NCBI RefSeq assembly: GCF_023100905.1
Contig: NZ_CP064686.1
Span: 2,976,001-3,040,000, forward strand
DNA from: Bradyrhizobium sp. 4
Lineage (GTDB): Bacteria > Pseudomonadota > Alphaproteobacteria > Rhizobiales > Xanthobacteraceae
DNA: 64,000 bases
Direction of reading: 5' to 3'
Positions within the stretch are counted from its first letter, which is position 1; each line of letters begins with the position of its first letter. The translations under genes were made by a program, and so were the position numbers. The notes below the pieces were generated by a model. That model had not been told where the DNA came from. It saw only the letters and a program-made list of their open reading frames with translations, and ran no database searches. Positions 9,079 through 17,711 of the stretch are shown in pieces.

Positions 9079-9416
9079 GCCTCGGGCTCCTGACCGTCGA
9101 CGTGATCGGTGCGAGCCAGGCCGCGCGACGCGAGGAGAACGACAAGGAACAACGCGGTCGTCGCAAAACTGATGACGATTGCAGTCAGTACGAGCGCCTG
9201 TGGTAGCGGGTCAGCATGTTTCGTTGGATCCCCGATCTCCTTTGCGATCAGCACCGGCGCTCCCGTCCGCACCCGTCCCATGGCCACGATGAAGAGATTG
9301 ACGGCGTAAGAGAGCAACGAAAGCCCGATGATGACTTGAAACGTGCGCGGCCTGAGGATCAGCCACACTCCGGACGCCGTAAGCGCACCTATGCCGATGG
9401 CCAGGCTAAGCTCCAT
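9075..9416 (-). CDS. mnhC: Mrp Na+/H+ antiporter subunit C (NuoK-like)
   Basis: A 113-residue protein with three membrane helices and the MnhC signature, including DPLPQALVLTAIVISFATTA in the last helix. It is homologous to NuoK. Its ATG overlaps the stop of mnhA/B by one base (TAATG), and its own stop overlaps mnhD by 4 nt. Confidence 0.93.
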   Translation of the reverse strand: MELSLAIGIGALTASGVWLILRPRTFQVIIGLSLLSYAVNLFIVAMGRVRTGAPVLIAKEIGDPTKHADPLPQALVLTAIVISFATTALFLVVLLASRGLARTDHVDGQEPEA

Positions 9417-12337
9417 TACACCAACTCCTCTTTCGCTCGCTCATCGGGCGCGCGTTGCCCCGCCTGGAGCGGCACGCCATAGCGACGCAGCGATTGATGC
9501 GCGATTGCGATGAGCATCAAGACCGTGGCGCCGACGACGAGCGAGAACACACCGATATCGAAAAGAAGAGCGCTGGCCGTGGGGACGCGACCGAGCAGAG
9601 GCAGTTCGGCATATGCAAAGTACGAGGTCAGGAAGGGGTGTCCGAAAACGCAGGCTGCAGCTCCCGCAAATCCTGCCAGCAAGAGGCCGAAACCCATCCA
9701 ACGCACCGGCATGACGTGAAGACGAGCTTCCACCCACACCGTGCCGCGAGCCATATACTGCAGGATGAACGCCGTTGCCATTGCGATGCCGGCGACGAAG
9801 CCGCCGCCTGGAAGGTCGTGCCCGCGCAAGAGAAGGAAGATGGCCACGACGCCGATCACGGGAAACAGCAAGCCCATCATCAATGCCGCAGTAGCCAGCG
9901 TGTTTTTGGCAGTGTCGCCCTTCTGTCGATCGGGATGAGCCTCGTCGTGGGCATCCTGGACATGCTGCTGTTCGGGAACGGGAATGCTTTCGGGGGCCGG
10001 GCGGAAACGGCGCAAAAGCGCAAAGACGGTCAGCGCGACGACCGCAAGCACCGTGATCTCGCCGAGCGTATCGAACCCGCGAAAATCCACCAGGATGACG
10101 TTGACCACGTTAGTTCCGCCACCCTTCGTGTATGCGTTTTCCACGAAGTATCGCGAAATGCTGTGATTGTCCGGGAGCTGCATGGCTGCCAGCGCAAGGG
10201 TGGCCAAACCGAGCCCGGCGAGGAGCGCGATGGAGAAGTCGCGAACGCGGTGCCACCGAATGCTGTCGGGCGCCTCGGCCGGGCCTGGTCGCGCAATGCG
10301 TTTCGGCAGCCACCGCAAGCCGAGCAACAGGAGAACCGTCGTAACCGTCTCAACGACGATCTGCGTCAGCGCGACGTCGGGAGCGGACAACCAGACGAAG
10401 CTGACGCAGGTGACGAGACCCGCGGTCCCGAGCAGTATCAGCGCCACCACCCGATGAAATTTGGCCTGGACCGCGGTTCCCACCGCGCAACCAACGCCGA
10501 CCACCCAGAGTAATCCAAAGACGAGGTCGAATTCCCTCTCTGACGGTCCCGTCAGCGAGAGGCCGCGGGCGTAGAGGGGCAGCAGGGCAGCGACGAACGC
10601 CACGCCAGCCAACAGTCTCAATTGTGGTTGGAGACGCCTCGTGCCGAGATTTGTGGCGAGCCATCGTGCAAGCCGCCAGGACAATGTCACCAACACCCAG
10701 TCAAATATCCGCTTGCCATTGATGCGACCGAGCAAGGGCGGTCCCTCATGCGAGAGCAGGTAGGACCGCAGCATGACGTAGACGCCCAAACCGCCAGCCA
10801 TCGCTACGATGCTCATCAGAAGTTCAGGCGTAATTCCGTGCCAGAGACGAAGGCTGTACTCCGGCATCGCGGAGCCGAGAACCGCCCGGGCAGCCGTATC
10901 GAGGATCGGCGCCACAGTGAGAGCCGGCGCGACGCCGACGATGAGGCATGCCAGCACGAGCAGTTCGGCCGGAAGTCGCATCAACAGTGGCGGCTCATGT
11001 GGAACGCGTGGCAAGCCGGTTGGAGCCGGGCCGAAGAACACGTCGCGAATGAAGCGCAGCGAATAGGCAACCGTGAACGTGCTGGCGAGAGTGACGATGT
11101 ACGGCAGCGCCTGATCGACGAGGGAATTGTCATGGACCTCGATCGTCTCGGCAAAAAACATTTCCTTCGACAGAAAACCGTTCAGCAACGGCACTCCCGC
11201 CATTGCTGCGGCAGCCACCATGGCCAGCGTCGCCGTAATCGGCATGAAGGCCCATAGCCCGCTAAGGCGGCGGATGTCGCGCGTGCCGGTTTCGTGATCG
11301 ATGATGCCGGCCGCCATGAACAGCGATGCCTTAAAGGTCGCGTGGTTCATGATATGGAAAATCGCCGCGATCTGCCCGAATGGGGTGTCAAGTCCGGTCA
11401 AAAGTGTGATCAGCCCGAGATGGCTGATCGTCGAGTAGGCCAGTAGCCCTTTCAGATCCTGCTGGAACACGGCGAGAAACGCGCCCAGAAAAAACGTGAT
11501 CAGGCCGATCGAGCCCACCAGCCACAGCCATTCATTCGTTCCACCCATTGCCGGCCAGAGCCGCACCAGAAGGAACACTCCGGCCTTCACCATTGTTGCC
11601 GAATGGAGATAAGCGGAAACGGGAGTTGGAGCGGCCATCGCGTGCGGCAGCCAGAAATGAAACGGGAATTGGGCGCTTTTTGTGAGAGCGCCGAGAAGGA
11701 TCAGAACGAGTGCGGGGACATAAAGCGCGTGCGAACGGATCGCGTTTCCGGAAGCCAGCACCTGCTCCAGGTCATAGCTGCCGACGATGTGTCCTATCAG
11801 CAGCACGCCGGCGAAGAGGCAAAGCCCACCCGTCGACGTGATCACCAGCGCCATCCGCGCGCCGTCTCTCGCCGCCGCGTTGTGGTGCCAGTAACTGATC
11901 AGCAGGAATGAAAAGAGACTGGTCAGCTCCCAGAAAAAAACCAGTTGGAGCAGGTTGCCGGAGAGCACGATTCCCAGCATTGCTCCCATGAAGGCGAGCA
12001 GCAGGGAGAAGAACCGCGGAACGGGATCACTGGGTGACATGTAGTACCGGGCATACAGCACCACCAGAAAGCCGATGCCGGTGATCAGCATGGCGAAGGC
12101 CCATGCGAACCCGTCAAGCCTCAGCACAAATGCGAGTCCAAGTTCAGCGACCCAGTCCGTTCGCCACCCGACAACGCCGCCATTCGTCACGTTCGGATAA
12201 GCCGCGCCGATGAGGCAAAAAGCTGTAAGTGCGACCGCTCCAGCGAGCCATGCCTCAGCGTTGCGTGCATTGACCCGCAAGAGTGCCGCAATAAAGCTTC
12301 CTGCGAAAGGAAGGACGAGAACGGCAAGCAGGAACAT
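9416..12337 (-). CDS. mnhA: Mrp Na+/H+ antiporter subunit A with fused B domain
   Basis: A 973-residue membrane protein. Residues about 1-480 are the NuoL-like MrpA core (glutamate in QLVFFWELTSLFSF, lysines in LGALTKSAQFPFHFWLP and TMVKAGVFLLVR). The middle carries the MrpA C-terminal DUF4040-like region. Residues about 830-950 are a MrpB domain (LFPVIGVVAIFLLLRGHDLPGGGFVAG). This A/B fusion is the group 2 Mrp arrangement common in alphaproteobacteria. It leads the six-gene operon, whose genes all overlap by 1 or 4 nt. The physiological role is pH and Na+/K+ homeostasis. Confidence 0.94.
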   Translation of the reverse strand: MFLLAVLVLPFAGSFIAALLRVNARNAEAWLAGAVALTAFCLIGAAYPNVTNGGVVGWRTDWVAELGLAFVLRLDGFAWAFAMLITGIGFLVVLYARYYMSPSDPVPRFFSLLLAFMGAMLGIVLSGNLLQLVFFWELTSLFSFLLISYWHHNAAARDGARMALVITSTGGLCLFAGVLLIGHIVGSYDLEQVLASGNAIRSHALYVPALVLILLGALTKSAQFPFHFWLPHAMAAPTPVSAYLHSATMVKAGVFLLVRLWPAMGGTNEWLWLVGSIGLITFFLGAFLAVFQQDLKGLLAYSTISHLGLITLLTGLDTPFGQIAAIFHIMNHATFKASLFMAAGIIDHETGTRDIRRLSGLWAFMPITATLAMVAAAAMAGVPLLNGFLSKEMFFAETIEVHDNSLVDQALPYIVTLASTFTVAYSLRFIRDVFFGPAPTGLPRVPHEPPLLMRLPAELLVLACLIVGVAPALTVAPILDTAARAVLGSAMPEYSLRLWHGITPELLMSIVAMAGGLGVYVMLRSYLLSHEGPPLLGRINGKRIFDWVLVTLSWRLARWLATNLGTRRLQPQLRLLAGVAFVAALLPLYARGLSLTGPSEREFDLVFGLLWVVGVGCAVGTAVQAKFHRVVALILLGTAGLVTCVSFVWLSAPDVALTQIVVETVTTVLLLLGLRWLPKRIARPGPAEAPDSIRWHRVRDFSIALLAGLGLATLALAAMQLPDNHSISRYFVENAYTKGGGTNVVNVILVDFRGFDTLGEITVLAVVALTVFALLRRFRPAPESIPVPEQQHVQDAHDEAHPDRQKGDTAKNTLATAALMMGLLFPVIGVVAIFLLLRGHDLPGGGFVAGIAMATAFILQYMARGTVWVEARLHVMPVRWMGFGLLLAGFAGAAACVFGHPFLTSYFAYAELPLLGRVPTASALLFDIGVFSLVVGATVLMLIAIAHQSLRRYGVPLQAGQRAPDERAKEELV

Positions 12338-13154
12338 TTGCGTTCATTGCCCCAGGCTGCGAGGTGGAGAGATGCTTTCGCTGATCCTCAATTGCTTAGC
12401 CGAGGCGGATCGATATCTCCACTGCTAGATTTAGCGCCGTTGTGATGGTTTGGCCCGGAAACCGCCATTCTGGCGGACACTGGCTCCGCAATCGAGCTGT
12501 TCAGATCCAGTGTGGAAGGGTGCCAGTCGCGGCGGCAACGAGGGCCGCGAGAGCGCCGAGCAACGCGTAGAATCCGCAGAGCGCGATACCCGCCAGCCAC
12601 TCATCTCGACCGGCTCGGTGTCCTCAGCGGGGCTGACCTCGGAGCGGTACGCATGTCATGGCGCCCGTTCAGTGTTCCATCGCCAGGTGCAAGCGATCGA
12701 TGCCGACTATAATAATGGTTCGGCAGAAGTACGGCTCACATTCATGTCAAACCGCCGCCCAGGCCTACCGGTGCGACAAGAGCGATCGCCTGCAGCAACG
12801 CCAGCTTGGCCATCCCACGCGGTGCAAACTTCGACACACGTTCTTGCGCAGCTGGGTGGACCCGCGTGATTGTCCGCCCCTCTCACTTCAATGACGCTCC
12901 TTTGTCCCCTCTCGATATTTCGTGTGCACAGGTGCTGTGCGGTTTCGTCGCAATGTTTTCAGAGAAATGAACTACTATAGTTAGAGCATCATGGCTTATG
13001 TCATCGACATTGATGCGCGCACCGCGCGTTTTGCTCTTCACGCCGGCCGCCTCCAAGCAGGCGGCTAGCCGGACGGTGTTCGCGCCGTCCGGGCTCTTTT
13101 CCAGCTTTCGTGACCTCCACTCGAGAGGTCGTCTTGAAGCAGAAGGAGTGCGCC
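12338..13154. other. Intergenic region with small decayed membrane-protein fragments
   Basis: No complete gene. On the minus strand at about 12500-12610 a frame without a start encodes one hydrophobic helix (ALCGFYALLGALAALVAA), and at about 12735-12815 a 23-codon ORF begins MAKLALLQAIALVAP. Both look like remnants. Just before the next gene at about 12966-12978 is AACTACTATAGTT, a likely -10 region; the 10-mer TACTATAGTT recurs before the Xre gene at about 17275. Confidence 0.5.
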
Positions 13155-13625
13155 GTGCTGCCTCTTCCAAAAATCGCACTGACCTCATCAGACTATCCGC
13201 GGCTCGAACAGCTCGCCCGTCTCGCCGTCCAAAAAGGAGATTTGGACGGGATGTTCCTCATGGGCGAAATCAACCGCGCCGATATCGTCCCGGACGAAGC
13301 GGACAACGTCCGTCCTTTCGTGACGATCGGATCATGGGTCACCCATTGCACGAATTGGGGCGTTCCGCGTCGCACCGTGCAACTGGTCTGGCCCGAGGAG
13401 TGCTGGTCGGATCCCGCCTGCATTTCGGTGTTGACCCCACTGGGTACAGCTTTGATCGGACTGCAGGTCGGCGACCAGATGCCGTACTTCGTCGCCGGAT
13501 GCCTGAATGTCGTCAGGGTCCAAAGCCTGACCCCATCGGATTCAAAGGTCGTCCCACTCTTCCGGAGAGGGACGAGGCGGTCAGGCAACCCTTTCGACGA
13601 CGACCCCGGACCAACTGCAGCATAG
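13155..13625 (+). CDS. Rnk/GreA C-terminal domain-like protein
   Basis: A 156-residue protein with the Rnk fold. An N-terminal helical segment (LTSSDYPRLEQLARLA) precedes a GreA/GreB-type C-terminal domain with the FKBP-like strand pattern ISVLTPLGTALIGLQVGDQM. Such proteins bind RNA polymerase secondary channels or affect nucleotide metabolism. GTG 13155 is preferred because AAGGAG lies 6 nt before it; an ATG at 13110 is possible. The C-terminal 30 residues (SGNPFDDDPGPTAA) are not typical of the family. It lies 9 nt before a second homologue. Confidence 0.8.
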   Translation: MLPLPKIALTSSDYPRLEQLARLAVQKGDLDGMFLMGEINRADIVPDEADNVRPFVTIGSWVTHCTNWGVPRRTVQLVWPEECWSDPACISVLTPLGTALIGLQVGDQMPYFVAGCLNVVRVQSLTPSDSKVVPLFRRGTRRSGNPFDDDPGPTAA

Positions 13626-13634
13626 GAGCGACCA

Positions 13635-14048
13635 ATGCGCAATTTCGAAGCTGAGAGCCGGCAAGAACAGCCGGCGTTGCCACCGATCAAGATCACTGAG
13701 GACGAATCACGGCGCCTCAGTTCCTTGGCCAATTCGAGCATGGATCTGTTTCCGCGAGTGGCCCATTTTCTGGCTCGAGAGATGGAACGTGCCACGGTGA
13801 CGGACGAGAACAACTTGCGAGGCGTGATCAGGATGGGGTCGAAAGTGACTTATCGCGACGACGAGACGGGTGCGAGCCGAGAGGTCGTGCTGGTCTATCC
13901 GCATGAGGCAAACATCGAGCTCAATCAGATCTCGGTCCTGACGCCTGTTGGAGCGGCCTTGATCGGCCTATCGCCGGGGCAGCGGATCGACTTCGAGACG
14001 CCCCACAGGCGCACCAGGGGCCTGACCGTTCTCGCTGTGTCCGAATAA
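13635..14048 (+). CDS. rnk: Nucleoside diphosphate kinase regulator-like (Rnk/GreA C-terminal)
   Basis: A 137-residue Rnk homologue. The N-terminal half is helical (ITEDESRRLSSLANSS) and the C-terminal GreA/B-like domain contains MGSKVTYRDDETG and ISVLTPVGAALIGLSPGQ. AGGAG precedes the ATG. It follows the previous homologue by 9 nt, so the two are a tandem pair in one operon. The symbol is by family resemblance only. Confidence 0.8.
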   Translation: MRNFEAESRQEQPALPPIKITEDESRRLSSLANSSMDLFPRVAHFLAREMERATVTDENNLRGVIRMGSKVTYRDDETGASREVVLVYPHEANIELNQISVLTPVGAALIGLSPGQRIDFETPHRRTRGLTVLAVSE

Positions 14049-14336
14049 GCCCTCGCGTTTAGTCCGATCGAACATCGCCGCCTCTACGAGGTGGGGGCGC
14101 CGTCCCGAGGCGTCGCGCCCGGATGTGGGCGTGTTTTTTGATTGGATTCGATGGACCGGATTGCCTGCGACGGAGGTTGCTGCCGTGCAGCAAGTCACTC
14201 GCCGTAAGCTTCGCGAATCAGCGCCCGGCACGTTCCGGCACCGAACTCAGACGAGCCACTCGGGGTTTGGCATTGTTCAGGAACGCCTCCTCGCTCTTCG
14301 CCGTTGACCCTCGTTAGACACACAGCGGAAACAGCC

Positions 14337-14600
14337 ATGAAGAACATCAGTGCCGGCCAGATCGCGCTGTTGGTTGCTCTGGGAGCCATGTTGATCCTGA
14401 CCGGCGTTTGGGCTGTCTCGATCTGGGGAGCCAGCAGTGGGGTCGAAATGGGCAAGCACGGCTGGATCGCGCTTGGGCTCGGAGCTTTCTTCTCGCTGGT
14501 TATCGGCTGCGGGCTGATGGCCCTGATGTTCTTCAGCAGCCGCAGCGGCCACGACGATGTCGCCGATCCCTTCCGTCGGCGGAGCGGCGAAGACAGATAG
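14337..14600 (+). CDS. Small two-helix membrane protein
   Basis: An 87-residue hypothetical protein with two clear membrane segments (about residues 6-31 and 40-65), a short polar linker (GASSGVEMGKHG) and a charged C-terminal tail (DVADPFRRRSGEDR). ATG 14337 is chosen over the in-frame start at 14304 because the hydrophobic helix then follows directly. No function is recognised. Confidence 0.7.
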   Translation: MKNISAGQIALLVALGAMLILTGVWAVSIWGASSGVEMGKHGWIALGLGAFFSLVIGCGLMALMFFSSRSGHDDVADPFRRRSGEDR

Positions 14601-14632
14601 TCGGGTCCGCGAGCGAGCAGGGGGTAGTCACC

Positions 14633-15335
14633 CTAGCTTGCTGCCAGCGTTGCCAGGAACTGCTCCAGCGACGGCTGAGCGGCTTTCTGCATCTTGTGCA
14701 GATCCTCGGGCTTGAGGTTTGTATAGCGTTGCAACATTCGCCAATCCTTATGGCCCGTCACCATAGCGACCTGCTGTATTGAGAAACCCGCTTCGAAGAG
14801 TCTGCTTGTCCCTTCGTGACGCAAATCGTGAAAGCAAAGATCATCGATATCGATCGCGTTGCAAGACCTGCGGAAAGCGGCCCCGACGGACTTCGAGTGG
14901 TAAGGAAATACGCGCCCGAGACCGCGCGTCAGAATGCGTTGCTCCAGCATGATCTGCCACGCAGCATAGTCTGTCGAATTTAGGAGAGGGACGATTTGAT
15001 GGTTTCCGTCCTTGCACCTCGGATTTTTGCGGTCGCGAATGGTGACAGTTCGCTTTGTCATACCGACATCGGACCATTCGATCCGGCAGATCTCGGCTTG
15101 GCGCATGGCCTGCGCAAGATCGTCGAGGTGCAGCGCGATCAAATCGGAAAATATTCGAGGCTGCTCAAAAGGCCGGGAGCGTCGAATTGGGGTGCCGCGG
15201 TCGATTGAACGCTCGAACATCCAGTGCCCACTCTTCCGCATCACGCCGCCGGACGAAGGTGTTTGCGACGTACTCGTTCTTCCTCCTGACTTGAACGCGC
15301 CAGCTGCCCAACTTGCGCTTCGTAAAGGTCGGCAT
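14633..15335 (-). pseudogene. Tyrosine integrase, frameshifted and internally deleted
   Basis: From ATG 15335 (MPTFTKRKLGSWRVQVRRK...) the first 40 residues match the arm-binding N-terminus of phage-type integrases. A one-base shift at about 15212 moves the rest to another frame. That frame runs to 14633 with a complete catalytic domain: Arg in AMRQAEICR, HDLRHEG, TGHKDW and the tyrosine in QRYTNLKPEDLH. The core-binding domain (about 130 residues) between ALHLDDL and AQAMRQ is missing without loss of frame. The enzyme is therefore probably dead. It reads away from the tRNA-Lys fragment. Confidence 0.85.
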
Positions 15336-15337
15336 TG

Positions 15338-15578
15338 CGTGTGCACTCCACTCCGATTTCGTGTGCGCTACGTGTGCACCGGGAGATCAAACGCGGTACA
15401 AACGTGTGCAATTTGGGGTGCACACGTGTGCACTTGTTCCTGCTCTAGTCTATTGTAAGGATGGGATAACTACTTGGAATATCAAGGCTATCGCTTTTCT
15501 GTGGCGCCCATGATGGATTGGAACGAGAGTTCAGTATTTTCAGTTGGTTAGAAGGCGGCGTGTGCGCGACGTGTGCAC
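15338..15578. repeat. Array of CGTGTGCAC motifs next to the integrase
   Basis: Eight copies or near-copies at 15338, 15360, 15371, 15403, 15418 (inverted), 15425, 15559 and 15570. The pair 15360/15371 plus the following CCGGGAGATCAA is repeated at 15559/15570 with one change. The first copy starts 3 nt upstream of the integrase start codon. The arrangement resembles arm-type integrase or excisionase binding sites. Confidence 0.7.
15513..15578 (+). repeat. Copy 2 of the 5.8/15.5-kb direct repeat
   Basis: Begins ATGGATTGGAACGAGAG and shares TTGGTTAGA and the CGTGTGCAC end with 5796-5851, in the same orientation. It lies between the motif array and the tRNA-Lys fragment. Confidence 0.7.
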
Positions 15579-15709
15579 CGGAAGATCAAGAAAAAATACA
15601 TTGACGGCAAGCGTGGGCGATCACGCCTGAGGCAATTTGACGTCTGCAGAAGCTCGCGCGCCTGGCGCTCCGATTTTCACAGTGGGTGAATCCACCAGCG
15701 AAGTTTCTC

Positions 15710-15765
15710 AGAGCAGCTGAGTCTTAATCAGCGGGTCCCAGGTTCGAGCCCTGGTGCGCCCACCA
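15710..15765 (+). tRNA. 3' part of tRNA-Lys(CTT), probable attachment site remnant
   Basis: Anticodon stem GCTGA/TCAGC encloses the loop GTCTTAA (anticodon CTT at 15723-15725). The T-arm CCAGG-TTCGAGC-CCTGG, the 3' acceptor strand TGCGCCC, A and encoded CCA follow. The 5' acceptor strand GGGCGCA and a proper D-arm are absent upstream, so this is not a functional gene. Tyrosine integrases commonly use exactly this anticodon-to-3'-end stretch as att core. Confidence 0.8.
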
Positions 15766-15881
15766 AACTTTTCAATAGCTTAGGGGTTTCTCGCGGACGT
15801 CATTCCGACAGACGGCCGATGGCTATTCCGACAAACCGGCTGTTTTTGTTCTTTCCTCTCGCCGCTTCTTGGTGCCTGAAA

Positions 15882-16211
15882 TTAGCTGTTTCCGTGTGCG
15901 CTTTGCATAGGTCGGCAATTGCCGCGATGACCGGTGGGCCCGGCCGCTCTCAGCTCAGCGTCCGTCAGATCGCTGTCAGCCCCCTCGGTAAAGCCGCCGT
16001 GGCGGAACGAAGTGAATGACAGCTCTTCCCGTAGACTGGCCGCCCGAATGATCTTTTTCACGACCTCCCGCAGATATCGAAGATCCTGTCGCTCCGTAAT
16101 CCATGGCAGCGGAATAGGTGATCTCCGGTGCTTATGATCACGCCGCAAAGCCAGCCCGGAGACGATGCCTTGCTTGATGTCGTCCAGTTCTGCCATCAGT
16201 TCGGGAAACAA
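15882..16211 (-). pseudogene. C-terminal fragment of another tyrosine recombinase
   Basis: The frame contains SFTSFRHGGFTEGADSDLTDAE, matching the H-x-x-R box region of Bradyrhizobium-type integrases of the FRHGG class. It then loses the family pattern (the final H/W and Tyr boxes are not seen). It differs from the integrase at 14633, so at least two integrases have visited this site. Confidence 0.65.
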
Positions 16212-16724
16212 GGTCTCGCCGGTCTCGTCAAAGAGGGGCCAGGCAAGCTATTTAGAAAGGTTTGAAGGTCTTCTATCGGTATCCACAGGAGGCGGCAGCG
16301 TTCGCAATTTTCTCCCGCTGCGCCTCCCACTTTTTTCAAACTGAGCTTGCGCGATCGATCACGTTCACTATGTCACGCGCAAGCCTATTTACGCTGTGGG
16401 GATCCCGCAGGTGTCGCAAGGAGGGACTCCTTACGCAATTGAAGAGCAGCGAGGCAACGGCGTACTGACGATCAGCGCCTATGTGCGCACCTCCGGATTG
16501 AACTTCCCGCCTCAAGTCGAGGCTCTCGCGGGGAGTGATCCAGGCACATCGTATCGATTCGTGAGTCGTAGAGGCGGCTATGATCAAAGCAGCGGGACTT
16601 GAGCGAGCCGACTTGTACTATGCCCTTGAGACGTACATTGCTAGGCTACTTCAGGCGGGCTTGGTGGCGTTGAGACAATCCTCGTCTGCGACGCGGGCCA
16701 AGGCATGGTAGCGACAGGATCGCT
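16212..16724. other. Intergenic region, nothing recognised
   Basis: Short frames only. The only structure seen is a small palindrome AAGGAG-GGA-CTCCTT at about 16419-16433. Confidence 0.5.
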
Positions 16725-17195
16725 CTAAAAGTTGCCATGCGGGCTCGGCAAGTCGATAGGCGAGGGAGTCTTACATCGGATCTTTGTGTGCTGATCGGAC
16801 AGATGCCGCAAGGCTTCTTGCACGAGAGCTACTGAACGGCAGAGACGTTGCAGAAGAGAACTCAAATCGGCTGACGTGACTTCTTCACAGTGTAGGCTAT
16901 CGACCGAAACGATCCGACCGATGAGCTGGTCAATCGGTTCGGTGACGCATGGCAAGCCTTTTTCCATGTCCTCGCAAGTAATTTTGGGCGAGCTGCAACG
17001 AATGTGCCCATCCGGAGCGACCGTTGCTATGAACTCTGCATATCTTAATATTGTTGTCTCAACGATCGAGGCCGGCAGCTCTAGCGCACAAACCACGTCT
17101 CCGGTCTCACCGCAGCGATAGCCAGCCCGGTACGATATCGGGCCCAAGGGGCCGCTGGCTTCAACTGCGAAGAATGCTTCGAAGGTGTTGGCCAT
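16725..17195 (-). CDS. Hypothetical protein divergent from an Xre regulator
   Basis: A 156-residue protein from ATG 17195 (MANTFEAFFAVEASGP); a longer start at 17225 is possible. It looks soluble: an N-terminal beta-rich half (ISYRAGYRCGETGDVVCALELP) and a helical C-terminal half rich in serine and leucine. No family recognised. Its divergence from the Xre-type gene at 17322, across a 126-bp AT-rich gap, suggests regulation by it. Confidence 0.5.
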   Translation of the reverse strand: MANTFEAFFAVEASGPLGPISYRAGYRCGETGDVVCALELPASIVETTILRYAEFIATVAPDGHIRCSSPKITCEDMEKGLPCVTEPIDQLIGRIVSVDSLHCEEVTSADLSSLLQRLCRSVALVQEALRHLSDQHTKIRCKTPSPIDLPSPHGNF

Positions 17196-17321
17196 CTCGT
17201 CGTTGTTCCTGGTCGGATAAACCAAAGTGGGGTTGGCTAGTCATAAGCTGTAATCGTAGCGACCGATCTTACATACTATAGTTGATAAACTTGCATTGTG
17301 TAATCGAATTTGTTTCCGCGC

Positions 17322-17555
17322 ATGGATATGCGCAGGCTGGTCGGCCAAAATGTCAAAAGAATCCGACTTGAGAAGAAGCTGACTCAAGAGCAGTTCAGCG
17401 ATATGTCCGGTTTTAGCCAGCAGTATCTAAGTGGGCTCGAGTCTGGGCGCCGTAATCCGACTGTTGTGACCTTGTACGAAATTGCAAAGGCACTGGGAGT
17501 CAGTCATTTGGAGTTGCTGGAGCCGCAGACGTCTCGGCAGAAGCGCAGCGGCTGA
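17322..17555 (+). CDS. Xre-family HTH transcriptional regulator
   Basis: A 77-residue single-domain Cro/CI-type DNA-binding protein. The helix-turn-helix spans about residues 10-64 (LEKKLTQEQFSDMSGFSQQY, then GLESGRRNPTVVTLYEIAKA). ATG 17322 sits just after a TACTATAGTT promoter-like element at about 17275. Small Xre regulators like this occur beside restriction-modification and phage genes; truncated vsr and DUF4365 genes lie 0.2-1.5 kb downstream. Confidence 0.88.
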   Translation: MDMRRLVGQNVKRIRLEKKLTQEQFSDMSGFSQQYLSGLESGRRNPTVVTLYEIAKALGVSHLELLEPQTSRQKRSG

Positions 17556-17711
17556 AGTCAAGTTCCTTGTATTTCCCTACCGGCTCATCCCGAACGGTTC
17601 GTTGGCTGCTTTTGTCACATGGGCCCAAGTTTGCCGAAGCTTGACCAACATGGCGCTCGGGCTGTCCATCTCGGTGCTGGAAGGCCCCGCAATCCGAAAT
17701 GCACAACTGGC

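Noticed and set aside
9455..10513. 352-codon frame opposite mnhA
   Set aside because: Shadow of the mnhA/B gene; composition is His/Gln/Arg-rich and not protein-like.
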